Positions 10,946 to 21,743 of a stretch of DNA of 64,000 bases are shown here, in pieces. Every line of letters starts with the position of its first letter. Within the stretch, counting starts at the first letter, position 1. Source of the DNA: Arthrobotrys musiformis (Eukaryota > Ascomycota > Orbiliomycetes > Orbiliales > Orbiliaceae); the NCBI GenBank assembly GCA_036971715.1, contig JAVHJL010000004.1, forward strand, positions 1-64,000. The letters run 5' to 3'. The notes under the pieces were generated by a model. It saw only the letters and a program-made list of their open reading frames with translations. It had not been told where the DNA came from and made no database searches. The position numbers were made by a program, and so were the translations under genes.

Positions 10946-12392
10946 CTAATAGATCAACTGTGTTATCAGTTTCCCGATATTTTCACTACAGAGGACATGG
11001 TGTTAGTCAACTCCTGTCACTACCAACATCCGAGAGCTTTGGTGAGTACTGCTACATACCCCTTGCTTAGTTTTATCATCCCCTCAGGGGTGCCTTCAAT
11101 AGTTGCCTCCCAGACATGTTTCAACGGTTTGATCTTGCCCTCAATCACCCAGTTTTGGATGTCCTCGATGCCCTTCAGCCATTGATCCTCGAACTGGAAT
11201 ATAATGAATCCTTCAACCCGGACTTTACTGAGAATCTGTGGATATATCGTCAGCCAGACATTATTCATAGAACCCACCGCAATATGATGCATATTTAAGC
11301 CTTTGGCACTTACAATTTGGGTCCATGCTTGCGGTGATATTTTATTGAGTCCGTTATCAGACTGGCCTGTCACATCATAGGTACTAATCGCACCACACGC
11401 GATCACCCTTCCAAAATCCTTCATTCTCCGTAAAGCCGTATCCAAAATCTCGCCTCCAACATTATCGAAGTAAACATCAATCCAGTCGGGGGTCGCCTTC
11501 ACGAAGTCTTCCTTGAAAGATGAAGACTTATAATTTAAGGCAATATCACAGCCATACTCTTTCAAAATGGCGCACTTCTCGTCCGTTCCTGCGATGCCGA
11601 TGACTTTTTCAACCCCTAGGACATTCTTCGCAATTTGGCAGGCAATAATCCCGGTAGCACCAGCGGCACCAGAGATGACTATCGTCTTATCGTTGGAGGT
11701 GGCAGCGCCAACTCGGAGAAGACCGAAGTAAGCTGTCAGAGCCTATATTTTCCCTGTTAGCCAACGGGGAAAACAGGCATGTATTTCCAAGTGTGTATAT
11801 ATCGATGGATTAATTATTGAAGGCGGCTTCTTACAGTATGACCTAAAGAGAGCCAATCGGCCGGAGGGACCGTAACTTTGAAAAGGGCCTTCGAGGAGGG
11901 AATGATAGAGTACTGTGTCCAACCGAGATCTGCCTGTATCAAGTCTCCTTTTTGAAATTTCGGATCCTTGGACTCAATGACCTCGCCGACACAAATTGCT
12001 TCCATAAGCTCACCTGGCATTATGGGCTAGTTTTCATAGATATAGATTAGTAACTCAAATTGCACAGCTTTGTATTTTGGTTAGATGAAAAACCCTAACA
12101 AGGTTAAAGATTTCACCTCAAAGCTTAAAGATAAGGAGGTCAAGATAGGTTAAAAGAAGGAAGAACAGAAGGACCGTCGTACCTTTCTGTACGATCTTTC
12201 TTCTTCGAAGTATTTACTAATCCAAACTCTTTGAGCCGGATCATTCGACAGATGAGTTGTCTTTACAAGGAGTTCTCCATCCTTTAGATCTTGAACTGAG
12301 ACTCCCTTAGTCACCATTTCAAAAGTCTTATCCAGCTCCAAAAAATCCCTGGGTGATTCTTTGAGAAGCCATTGCTTTGTCGTGTAGGACAT
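10946..12392 (-). CDS. MDR-family alkenal/enone reductase (leukotriene-B4-dehydrogenase-like)
   Basis: A probable NADPH-dependent double-bond reductase of the zinc-free PTGR/LTB4DH branch of medium-chain reductases. Four exons (12392-12183, 12026-11835, 11742-11060, 10985-10946) give 374 aa in continuous phase. The N-terminal domain has the family segment LSNDPAQRVW. Exon 2 starts PIMPGELMEAICVGEVIES. Exon 3 carries AYFGLLRVGA and the cofactor motif SGAAGATG. The short last exon reads GENIGKLITQLIY, the expected family tail, and replaces an otherwise odd read-through end. No zinc-ligand cysteines are seen, as expected. Cytosolic. Beside a degraded regulator and an SDR, it may be a tailoring enzyme, or a detoxifier of reactive alkenals. 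Confidence 0.87.
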
Positions 12393-13402
12393 ATTTCGTA
12401 GAGATTTATAGTGATAGAACGAGAAGAGTTAATTATAGTAGCAGCTCTAGGGTAGATTAAGATGAATAAGGCTCTTAGAAATCTAAATGATTGAGGAGTA
12501 TTTCTTTCTCGTGTATGACTATGAAGAAGGTTTTATAGTCAAGACTTTCATGCGGGGAAAGACCCCTTACCATCGACATCCTAGCATCTAGATCCGTATA
12601 TCTCAACTTCTCTTCTAAAAGACCCCCAATTTCTAAATTCATACATTCGGATGCATCAACCTATTGTATCGCAAGACCAAATCGTGAGTCCGGTATTCAG
12701 CATATGTTGCGGCTGGGGATTCTCGATTGGCCAAAAAGGTTTTCTGTTGCTTTTTCTGAATGTCCGAGTTTAGCTCCCGAACCAATGTCCGAGTTTAGCT
12801 CCCGAACCCATGTCCGAGTTCAGTAATGTCGGAATTTTGTTTTCTGAATTAATATCCGAATAGATCTCCTCACAGAAGCACATTAGCGGAAGACTCTTAA
12901 ATTTGGATCTAATGCCCGACTAACAGGAGGGATCTACCTTTTTTCTCCACAAGGCTTTTGTGTTGGGGCAGCTTTTGGCCAGCTGAATTCGCAAGCAACG
13001 CGTATAGGCAAGTAGCAAAACCAGTAAATATTCCAGTAGCAAGGCCTGGAGGAAAACTACATGTAGTTGCGAGCCACACGCACCCAAGAATTGGCCAGGG
13101 ATTAACCAAAACAAACAGTTTCCCACACAAACCAAAGGGTCCCCCCTTTGATTCTAACAGCAACCCTTTTAAACTCTAAAAGCTCGGTTCTTGCTCAACC
13201 TTTTTGGTCTGTTAGCAAAGGCCACAATACTTGTGGCCTGCCGAGCGTCTGGGAACGAGACTATAACCAATTAATACATCGTTTTAATTATTTTAAAGTT
13301 AAGATTTACATTTATACTAGATTACAGCGGCGCTGTAATCAAACCCGACTGCTCATCATCATTAAAACCATAAAATAAAATAAAAATAAAATAAGACTTA
13401 CC
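12393..13402. other. Intergenic; possible repeat-element remnant
   Basis: About 1 kb without a supportable gene. The stretch 12910-13260 is more GC-rich than its flanks, with overlapping open frames on both strands and no family resemblance. It also has a short hairpin-like GGCCACAATACTTGTGGCC at 13221-13239. This could be a piece of a transposable element, but no transposase, reverse transcriptase or clear terminal repeats were found. Confidence 0.35.
12759..12823. repeat. 25-bp direct tandem repeat, 2.6 copies
   Basis: The unit begins AATGTCCGAGTTTAGCTCCC. It is present at 12759-12783 and, identically, at 12784-12808, then as a partial third copy at 12809-12823 with one C/T difference. It lies upstream of the enone reductase gene, about 370 bp before its ATG. 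A regulatory role is possible but not shown. Confidence 0.8.
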
Positions 13403-13508
13403 TGCCTGCCTGCCTGCCTACCTGCCTGCCTGCCTGCCTGCCTGCCTATCTTCTTATAGGTCGGGACCTATGCCGGAACCTGCACCGCAACCTGGACTGG
13501 TGGGCAAG

Positions 13509-13540
<32 letters not shown>

Positions 13541-13700
13541 TAGGTAGGTAGGTAGGTAGGTAGGTAGGTAGGTAGGTAGGTAGGTAGGTAGGTAGGTAGG
13601 TAGGTAGGTAGGTAGGTAGGTAGGTAGGTAGGTAGGTAGGTAGGTAGGTAGGTAGGTAGGTAGGTAGGTAGGTAGGTAGGTAGGTAGGTAGGCCGGTAGG
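13403..13700. repeat. Long GGTA/CCTG tetranucleotide microsatellite with inverted arms
   Basis: A CCTG tract with a single CCTA interruption (about 13400-13446) is followed by a ~55-bp unique spacer. Then comes a GGCA/GGCAGGCA tract (13503-13540) that turns into about 38 uninterrupted GGTA units (to about 13691). The CCTG arm is complementary to the CAGG arm, so the locus can fold into a hairpin. The change from GGCA to GGTA units is a C-to-T transition. Seen directly; the exact copy number may be assembly-limited. Confidence 0.93.
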
Positions 13701-13984
13701 TGGGCACGCAGGAGCTTAGATTCTATAGAACATTCTAGAAATGCCGTAAAATAATAATATGCTGTACTGCGGCAGAACTTTACCGGGGTATCGTTATTTT
13801 TGTGTATGATATTAAAAAGTAAGGTTATGTTAATATTGTGGAGGTAACGCTGGATTCCGACTTACAGTCGGGCATTAATATTTTTGGAAATTTTGGGAAG
13901 ATTTTCGGTTAAAAATTGGTAAAATTGAATTTTGTATTAATAAAAAAAATAACTTCATATTACTAGTAAAAAATTTGACAAAAG

Positions 13985-14118
13985 TCGCTAAGATTTTTGT
14001 TAAGCAGAACCCCATATTAACAGTATATGAAGTAGGGAATAATAGTTAGTTGGTTAGATTTTTGTAAGGCAGAACCCTGTATTGATAGTATACAGAGTAG
14101 GGAATAATAGTTAGGGGG
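13985..14118. repeat. ~65-bp tandem duplication differing mainly by transitions
   Basis: Two adjacent copies start with AGATTTTTGT at about 13991 and 14056. Both contain GCAGAACCC, then a diverged TATTRAYAGTATAYRVAG core, then AGTAGGGAATAATAGTTAG. Most differences between copies are C/T or G/A transitions. The flanking 13701-14267 is AT-rich and gene-free. Confidence 0.75.
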
Positions 14119-14267
14119 TAACTAGAGGGTAGATAGCATTAGAGCTAGGCACTGGTTCTAACATATGAACTTCCTAGTATACGGTGTAGAGACTAGTGGT
14201 TAGAGTTGAATCAATAATAAGTAGTTAATTTAGTCCTCACCTATCCGATCCATATTCTAACGATAGT

Positions 14268-15215
14268 TTAAGGAAAGGGATAAATCTTCCCAATATATTC
14301 CTTATCTTTATCTGACAATCTAGATGCCCATGGTATTTTAAATCCATTATTACCGGGTAAGAGATGACTCTCGTCAATATAGTAAACCATTATCGATTTC
14401 GGGTCGAATTCCGTAAATTGAGAAATCATGGACTTATCGTATTTGTAGATGACACTCTGATATGTTTTTGTCTCGTCCCAACCGAAGTTTGTTTTGTAGT
14501 ATTGATATACTGCCGGAACATTCCAAGAAATTCCAGATGCTGGAGAGCTATACTCGTATATGCATCCTAAAAGATGTCCGAATTCATATAATACAACCCT
14601 TCTGACATAATCTGTAGAACTGAAATCGTCCAACTCTAGATTCATTGTCGGTTCGTTTTCCGGAATATCTAGAGCACTAGTCCCAAGATACGAATAGTTC
14701 CCTTTGCCTTCGGTGAATGTTACCCGGACTTCCGCACGAATCGAGTTGTTTCCGAGAAAATTGAATCGGATATTGGCATATTTCTCCCACTGCCTAGCAA
14801 ACCGAATTACCTTTCGCCGTAAATGTCTGGAACGCCCCATCAATCGAATCTTAATAGTCTGGCCAGCTTTCCAACGGTATTCCATATTTGCTTCTCGGTT
14901 TCCGACGTCCATTGTTGAACCCCCTCCTTTATTTGCATTTACTGCCGCCCCATATAATCCTGAAGATCCAGATCCGTTCACAATTTCTTGGCGTTTTTCT
15001 GCTCGGTCAGACTTTGTATCGTCGTGTGTGTGCTCTTCAAATCCATGATGGCCACTTTCGCTTCTGTTATGTTTGATATTGTCCCTGTGATTGCTGGAAA
15101 CCCTATCTGAAGGTTCGCCAATATGTATAGCATCTCTCGAGGAGCCAGTAGATTTACATTTGAGATTCCCTTCGTAAGGGTGAAGCAACGTGCATGTCGG
15201 AAGTAGATCGTTCAT
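14268..15215 (-). CDS. Astacin-like (M12A-type) zincin with lost zinc ligands, probable pseudoenzyme
   Basis: A single open frame of 315 aa starting at ATG 15215. Residues 1-110 are polar and low-complexity, with many His, Asp and Ser. From about residue 112 it follows the fungal/bacterial M12-like zinc-peptidase pattern: a strand KIRLMG, a central IRFNFLG, the active-site helix, and a Met-turn SIMVY. The helix normally reads HExxHxxGxxH, but here it is YEFGHLLGCIY, so two of three zinc-ligand histidines are tyrosines, and the following HEH-like histidine is also Tyr. The general-base Glu and middle His remain. Each His-to-Tyr change is CAY to TAY. The reading frame is nevertheless intact. 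It is likely inactive as a protease, either a decaying gene or a binding protein. No clear signal peptide. Confidence 0.7.
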   Translation of the reverse strand: MNDLLPTCTLLHPYEGNLKCKSTGSSRDAIHIGEPSDRVSSNHRDNIKHNRSESGHHGFEEHTHDDTKSDRAEKRQEIVNGSGSSGLYGAAVNANKGGGSTMDVGNREANMEYRWKAGQTIKIRLMGRSRHLRRKVIRFARQWEKYANIRFNFLGNNSIRAEVRVTFTEGKGNYSYLGTSALDIPENEPTMNLELDDFSSTDYVRRVVLYEFGHLLGCIYEYSSPASGISWNVPAVYQYYKTNFGWDETKTYQSVIYKYDKSMISQFTEFDPKSIMVYYIDESHLLPGNNGFKIPWASRLSDKDKEYIGKIYPFP

Positions 15216-15999
15216 CTCCGCGATTAATTCTTAATATTATCGGTGTTGTGAAAATATATTGACGATGAATATAAGTCTTTGAGTATAGCTAAAAGTTCAA
15301 CAGTGTTGTTTTCTGTATGTTCAAGTTTTAAGTATATTATCAAGAGAGGGAACGGGCTATCGACCAGACTTTTATATGTACGCTGTAGCCTAAAGTCACG
15401 TAGGTGAAACAGCCAAGTTCGTAAACTTGCAGAAACATCGCTTTCAGATTTACCGGGGCCAATAAAACGTCACACATCTGCAAAATCGACACCCGCTTCA
15501 GAACGTTGAAACCGCGATATATTGCATGCTCTATTTAAGAACAAAGCTTTCACCGTCTCAGAGTATCAAACATATAATGCAAACGCACGAACAGCTGCAG
15601 GAATTGATACAAGTTGGTGACAAATGATTCTATTTTTTCAAACTCGTACGACCACCCCATTTCGACTGAAGCTCATACCCTCAGCTTCACATTTAACAAA
15701 CTTAAAATCTTGCGTGATCAAGCCTTAGGAAATTTGCATCGCCTCCGGCGTTCAATAACGTAATTGTCTTTATGAAGCCTAGAACTTGGCTCAGATGAGT
15801 TTAACATTAAAGCTTCCTCCATCTAACTTGTTAGATGGCAGGTTCGATCTAAGGGACACCGAGGCGAGTTTTTAAATATTCCTTCTCTTTCACTCCCGCA
15901 ACGAAATCATAATAAGATACGGTACCATAATGGTTTTGTCCTACGACCCCTGGCTTGACTACTTAAGTAACTAGTGGTACTGGCGATCTGACTATAACT
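15216..15999. other. Intergenic, no gene seen
   Basis: Upstream region of the zincin gene and downstream region of the 877-aa protein gene. A tRNA B-box-like GGTTCGATC occurs at about 15841 but has no matching A box or acceptor stem. Nothing else was supported. Confidence 0.45.
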
Positions 16000-18685
16000 T
16001 CAGTTCTGAGCACTGGCCAACACAGGACCCGCGCGCAGTGCGATGATGCGAAGTCGGAGGCAGCCTATAGGAAGCCACTCTTCGATCTCTTCCGTATACA
16101 TTCCCATGCGGATAGTCCTTTTGGTTCTTTCGTTGATGGTCCCCGGACCCAAGACTATTCCAACTAAGTCCCACTCTTTATGATCGTCAATGGTCAATTT
16201 GAGTTGATACGCTGCATGGTCAAAGGCCTTGTTGATATAAGGCTCGTAGATTCCTCCCAGAGGAACGCCATTGAACCGCATCGAGAAACCATACTGGTTT
16301 CCATCGAAATCCCAACCAGACCGATTGTAGACACCGTTCAAGTGAACCACGTCACCGGGCTTGGCAGAAGACGGGTCGAAGTAAGAGACAATGGAGGGAA
16401 TACTAGAGACAACTGAAGGCCACTTCTGGATTGCCTCCAGGGAAAGCTTCGCACCAAGATCTTCCCTAGCGCGGTGGACGTTTTCCAGTTCATCCTTCCA
16501 GCGTTGGTCAAGAGTTCTGATACGCTCAACGACAGGTTCACAGAACTTGGTATTCTGAAATGTGCCTTGGGCGCTGGTGACGAGATACCCTGGCTTGTCT
16601 TGGAGCCACCTATCCCCAATTGGCGGGTCCATCTTCTCCGCAACCTCCAAGATCTGGTAGAAAGCCGACGCCATTTTGGAGCCGACGGCCTCTAGAAGTT
16701 CTCCCGCTTCTTTATCAACGGCGGCAATAACAGAATCACCGGGATTTTCGTCCCGAGTTCGCTGCACTGAGGTGTCGCTGTGGAGGTAGTAGTCCACGCG
16801 GTGAATGGCCAGTCGTGTTTGGGGCATCGAGGGCTCCTCGAGAGCCAGGCCATCAGGGCGAACATATTCCTGTTCCCATCCTTGGACCTCGTCACGAATC
16901 ATCTGCCACTCCCGCCTGACCGAAGCGTGGACGCCTGCAATAAACATTAGATTCTGTAGATCTAATACCAAAACGAAGGAACATACCAGCTTTCGCCCAC
17001 TCGTTAGAGTACGCCGCAACCTGAGCATCAATGCTCTGAAGCTCATCATAGATCCTGAGGCGATCGGCATCGTCTTCTGGTAGCTGTTTAATCTCCTTCT
17101 CCACTTGCCACCTCATGCCCCGCAGATCGCTATCGACACGATTTGCTTCATACTGCTGTAGATCCTGGAACGGGTTCGTGGCAAGCTTGTCTTGAAGTCG
17201 CTGCAACGCAGGGTTGGCCCGGTTCAGAGTCTCAGACTTGACGTGGGCAGCACCTGCAGACAGCACGTTTGCAAGACGATGCTCGTAGTCGCGATAGACA
17301 TCCGGGGTTAATGTTCGACGGACATCCTCCCGCTCAAACCGTTGCTGGAATGAGATGACACTATACCGTAGTCTGTCGGGTGCCTCGATGTCCATTTCGA
17401 TACTCTGGAGCTTCCGATCGAGGTCACCCGTGATAACGCGAGTACTTTCGGCTAGCCGGGTTGCTTCGAGGTCCTTGCGGAGTTGTTCGATCTCTGCGAC
17501 GATATCACTTTTATGTACGTCGCTTACGGGGGCAATTAGGTTGGTGGCGTCGAAAAACAAGTTCTCAACGCCCTCAGTTCGGCGAGATTCGATATTGTTG
17601 CGAGCCTGTCCGATACTCCTCTTTGCTCGGTTCAAGCGGTCCTGGTCGTCGAAGGAAAGGGTACTCACATCGACGTGGCGTGGCGTTTGGGGAGTGCTCT
17701 GTGACCGAGGCCACGCTTGGGCCCAATCCGAGTGTGACTGTGGTTGAGAATTCGACGCTGGTGTGACGGTCGTTATATTAAGTTGAGAACGAATAAGGGC
17801 AATCTCCGCCAAGATGGGAGCTTTCAACTGATCCGCTTTGCGCGGGTGTTTAATTCTACTCAGACCCTCGTCAATAATCTTTTGCAATTGGCTGTCGAGG
17901 TACTGTTTCGTGTCACCTCTATCGAGGAATTCTCTTTGCTGGTCAATGTAGTCTCGTACACTTTGGACATCTCGTTGGGCTGAGCGGACATAGGCCTCTT
18001 CGGATGGAGTAACGATGTTAGCTAGCTCCTCACGAAGCGCTGCGATTTCGGTACGAAGGGCGTCAGCCTCATAAGATTCATCGCCTTCAAGAATTTCTTC
18101 AGCCTGGGTTAATTCGGGCTCCGTCTGGCTGATGCGACCAGGCGTATTGAAGTATTCTTTCGCCCAAAACACCTTACTTTTGGCTCGGTGGAAGTTGGCA
18201 GAGGGGGCCGGCTTTGCGGCAGCTGGGGGTGGAGGAGGAGGTACAGGGGCGGCCGCGGCTCCGTTGGTCCCATACTGGGCGCGGATGCTCTCAATCTCAG
18301 CGAGAACGGGAGCCTTCAGCCTGTCTGCTTTGCGCTCATCCGTGATCTGATCAAGGAATTGGACTGCTCCTCGGAAGAGCTCTTCGATGAAATCTTTATC
18401 AGAAGGCCTTACTTGTCCATGATTCGTATCGATGTAGTCACGGACCTGCCGAATCTTGCCTTGAGCTGCGCTAATTTGGCGTGCATCTGCAGGTTTGACT
18501 ATGTCCTCTAACTTGGTGCGAATGTCAGCGATCTGCGCAATGAGCGGAGCTGCATCCTCTGAGGCGAGATTTGGAAGGCGCTGCTCAGCCTGGAGTAAAT
18601 CGGGCTCGACCTCGTCAACTCGATATGGCGAGTCAAGATTCTCGAGAGCCCTGTTGATATAGATTCTGACAGATGAGACACTCAT
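16000..18685 (-). CDS. Unknown 877-aa helical repeat protein with C-terminal beta domain
   Basis: Two exons (18685-16987, 16934-16000) join in phase across a 52-nt intron (GTATGT...TTGCAG), giving 877 aa. I do not recognise the family. The N-terminal half contains two copies of a ~145-residue helical module (about residues 1-145 and 165-310). Shared marks are a VRDYID motif and KADxLKAPxLAEIxxIR. They are separated by a Pro/Ala linker with eight prolines in a row region. A third, more divergent module follows a Gln/Ser/Pro-rich linker (residues ~320-345). The remainder is charged and helix-rich up to about 740. The C-terminal ~130 residues look beta-rich (KPGDVVHLNGVYNRSGW, LKLTIDDHKEWDLVGIVLG). 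No signal peptide or membrane span, so probably cytoplasmic. Codon use is even and gene-like, and it shows no decay unlike its neighbours. Confidence 0.85.
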
Positions 18686-20556
18686 AACGGCTATTTTATA
18701 TATATGTGATATGCTAAAAAGATAGAGGTTTGCGGTTACTAATTGAATATCAACTGGATGGCTCTGGGTCGTTTTATATCCAGCTGCCCTTGAATCTGTG
18801 TTCAATAGATATATGGCGAGCCGTGTATCTATTTGAAATATCTTCGGCTTTGGAACAAGCGTCAATCGCGGCTTTTGCGTCTTTGGCTTGTTGCGGCTTT
18901 GGCTTACGGTCAATAGCCATTGAGATCCGTCGGAGATTGTACAAAAAGTCGATTTTTATACAAAAGCGGATTTGTCATGACCTTCATCTTTAACCTTTTA
19001 ATTTATTATTGAGCCGTGCCTATGGGGGCTACGGGGACTTTGGATTAGGCCTTATGCCTTTTTTGTCTGCTCATAGATGCATTGGGCCCTTGGTAAGAGC
19101 GCACTTATCCTTGCTAGATGTTCAATTAATGAAACCTATATTCCGTGAAAGGTCCTTCATAAATGATTATTTTCACAGTATCGTCTAATCCCGTTGAAAA
19201 ATGTTTGGCCCTCAGGATGTGGTTGGGCAGTTTGCTTCACGTTGAATCTTTTTGACATTGTTCGATTAGAACCTTAAGTGTGCAATACTTAAGCTCAGAT
19301 TTTATTCCTATAGCTATATGGCAAACACCCCACGCGGGGTCAAGTGAATCCGGCTTTTTGTAAATTACACTTTGGTATGCTTTTTACCTAGGCTCCTTTT
19401 TATCTCAGAAAACCCCAGCTCAGGTATACATCTGTGTCAGGATATCCTGCCATAGATTTCTCTATAGCACTGCCATGTTGGAGCCCAACATACCTTTTGA
19501 GCTATATACTAGTTCCTGTTATATCGTTCTAGCATCGGCAACATGCTGATGCGCTTGTGTCCAACAAGGCCGAAGTGGTGTGTGCTGCAACTTATGAGCT
19601 CAATTGATCAACTATCGTTGAGCGGCCCTGGCCCGGACACAACATAACGTGTAACTAGACTTAATCCGAAACTGATATTTTCGGGCGGCCTTTCAAGGCG
19701 AAGGCGAGCCCGCGAGCGTGCCCGGACTAGACAATACTATCTTTTCGAACTCACATTTTTCACCTTAGGGCTTACAAATGGTCGAAAATCACTAGATCAG
19801 GCTTTCCAATTGGACACATGTTCAATACCCTGAAACAAGAATTTACCGCTAGTTTGGGGCCGGCCTCCCTGGTCAGACTGACGATACTTACATCTCTTTT
19901 ATAAGCCATACGATATCTGCCAATAGGCATCAAAATGTGTTGAAATGTTGTTTTTTTCAACCACGGCCTCAACACCTTGAAAACAACACGAATGCACGGT
20001 CGCTCAGGACGGGACGTCCTAACAGCATATGCTGTCATGAAGCTATATATACCGTACGGGTAACTGGTAGACTTACGAGTTAATGCGGAAGATACAAGTT
20101 GATTTACAGCCTTATTTTAGTTAGACTAAGGCCCTCAAGTCTGCTACAGGCCCTTTAAGTCACCTCCAAGTCGGCTCCCAAGTCAGCGAAATTTCTCTAC
20201 GGTACCTACATATAGTCAGCTCGTCTCGTACTACAACAAGACCGGCAACTTTATTGACGTTACAACGTTAGCCAAGCTGCGCCTATGAGCAAACGTGCGG
20301 GCGCTTGCTGATGTTGTATAAACCATCGGGAAACTGCTCCAGTGCCTTTGAAGCCAAGTTATAATCGCCCTACAGATTACCAGAAACTATATGTTCAGTT
20401 ATCGACTTGTCAATGTATTAACAATATATATATACACGCCCTATCCCTGGAGCCCCCACTCGCCGTCGAATAAACAAACAAATCTAGTTAAAAACTAGGT
20501 GTCCCACATGTACTGGCAGGAAGTCCTGCTTCCACTGTGTTGGTAATTCTCTTCTT
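18686..20556. other. Intergenic; one doubtful two-exon ORF
   Basis: Almost 1.9 kb without a confident gene. A minus-strand ATG at 20038 opens 51 codons to a perfect GTAAGT donor (about 19887). A TTTCAG acceptor follows about 60 nt later, then a short in-frame end. The product resembles no family and could be a relic. The remainder, including a TATATATA tract near 20430, shows nothing supportable. Confidence 0.35.
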
Positions 20557-21743
20557 CTAAACCGCAGTACACTTGCTGTTCCTGCATTCTAAATCATCAG
20601 AGCAGTCGTCATTGGATTGGCAACTAGCGCCAGCGCAATGACCAGCCCAAGAACAGGTGGGCGACGGATTACTCCCGCCACTAGAAGCCCCGCTACAGAC
20701 GCCGCTCTTACACGCCAAGTCACCATCACAGTCATCGTTGCTGTTACAGGCCGCTCCTGCACAGTGACCAGCCCAAGAGCACGTTGCTGGCGGTGGAGTG
20801 GTTCCGCTACTTCCACCACAAATGCCACTCTTACACTCCAAGTCGCCATCGCAATCATCGCTAGTCTTACAAGTTGCACCGGCACAATGGCCAGTCCAAC
20901 TGCAGGTCCCACTTCCGGGATTTCCAGGATTCGTAGGGGGGACGGTGCCGCCAAATTTCTTCGTCAAGATGCTGTCACCGAAAGCTTTCAAGCTGTTCTG
21001 GAACTCGGAAGCGGATTTCGTCTTCCAGTTGGCATTGCTGGGACCGACGACCGCATCGGATCCGGTAAAAGCGAGGTATAAGACGTCGTGTGCTGTGTGT
21101 CCTTTGTTCCCATTCAGGCCTTCATTCGGGAAGCACAATTGTGCCAACGAGATTGAAGCTTCTCCAGTAAAATTATTGTCGTCGCATCCGTTGGTGTCAC
21201 CCCAAACAGAATAGAAAAGCTGATTGTTGCAAACGACAGCCACAAGAGCAAGGGGGCTGATTATACCCTCAAGATTTAAACTGCAGGTTCCTAGAACGGA
21301 CTATTCCATGATAGTTAGTCGGAGTATTGGGAACCGCTAGCATGAGCTTGAGAACTTACGAATTGGTGAACACTAGCGTCTAAAGTTTTGATTCCATACT
21401 TTTTGCTTGTCAGGATGTCATCGAATGACGTCCCAGCTTGCCAGTCGCCGCTCAGGCCACCACAGTTGGAAGCGCCATCACAATCGATGTCCATGTCCCC
21501 CAATGAGTTTTTTCCTGACAGGTAAACCACATTTGCGGTATCTGTGCAGAAGCCAAAGCCTGAATGGCCTTGCCCGTCATTCAAATTACTCTTGCCGCCG
21601 GCATAAGATTTACAACCCCCATTTTTTACATTGTTGTAGAATGTTTGGAGGTTGGATGGCACAGACCACGCGGATGCGGACACAGCCAGTAGTGTAGTGA
21701 GGGCTAAAGATTTGGCAACCATTTTGCGAAACAATTTGGTCAT
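20557..21743 (-). CDS. Secreted GH75 chitosanase with three C-terminal cysteine-rich modules
   Basis: An endo-chitosanase hydrolysing partially deacetylated chitin outside the cell. Two exons (21743-21360, 21300-20557; 59-nt intron, GTAAGT...AATAG) give 375 aa. A signal peptide spans residues 1-25 (hydrophobic LALTTLLAVSASA). The GH75 catalytic domain (about 28-255) shows GHSGFGFCTDTANVVYLSG, MDIDCDGA, and after the intron LFYSVWGDTNGCDD, where the family's catalytic Asp and Glu region lies. A Pro/Gly linker leads to three tandem modules of about 30 residues, each CSWxGHCAGAxC followed by DDCxxDLxC and a final Cys. Each module has six cysteines, and they are joined by Ser/Gly/Pro linkers. Such tails probably bind polymer or cell wall, which is inference. 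Confidence 0.92.

Noticed and set aside
12910..13260. Possible transposon or LTR fragment
   Set aside because: No terminal repeats, integrase, transposase or reverse-transcriptase motifs could be found.
15835..15856. tRNA B-box-like GGTTCGATC
   Set aside because: No A box at the right distance and no acceptor stem pairing could be drawn.
19772..20038. Possible two-exon minus-strand gene with GTAAGT and TTTCAG
   Set aside because: The product is short, ends soon after the splice and matches no family; kept only as a note in the gap entry.
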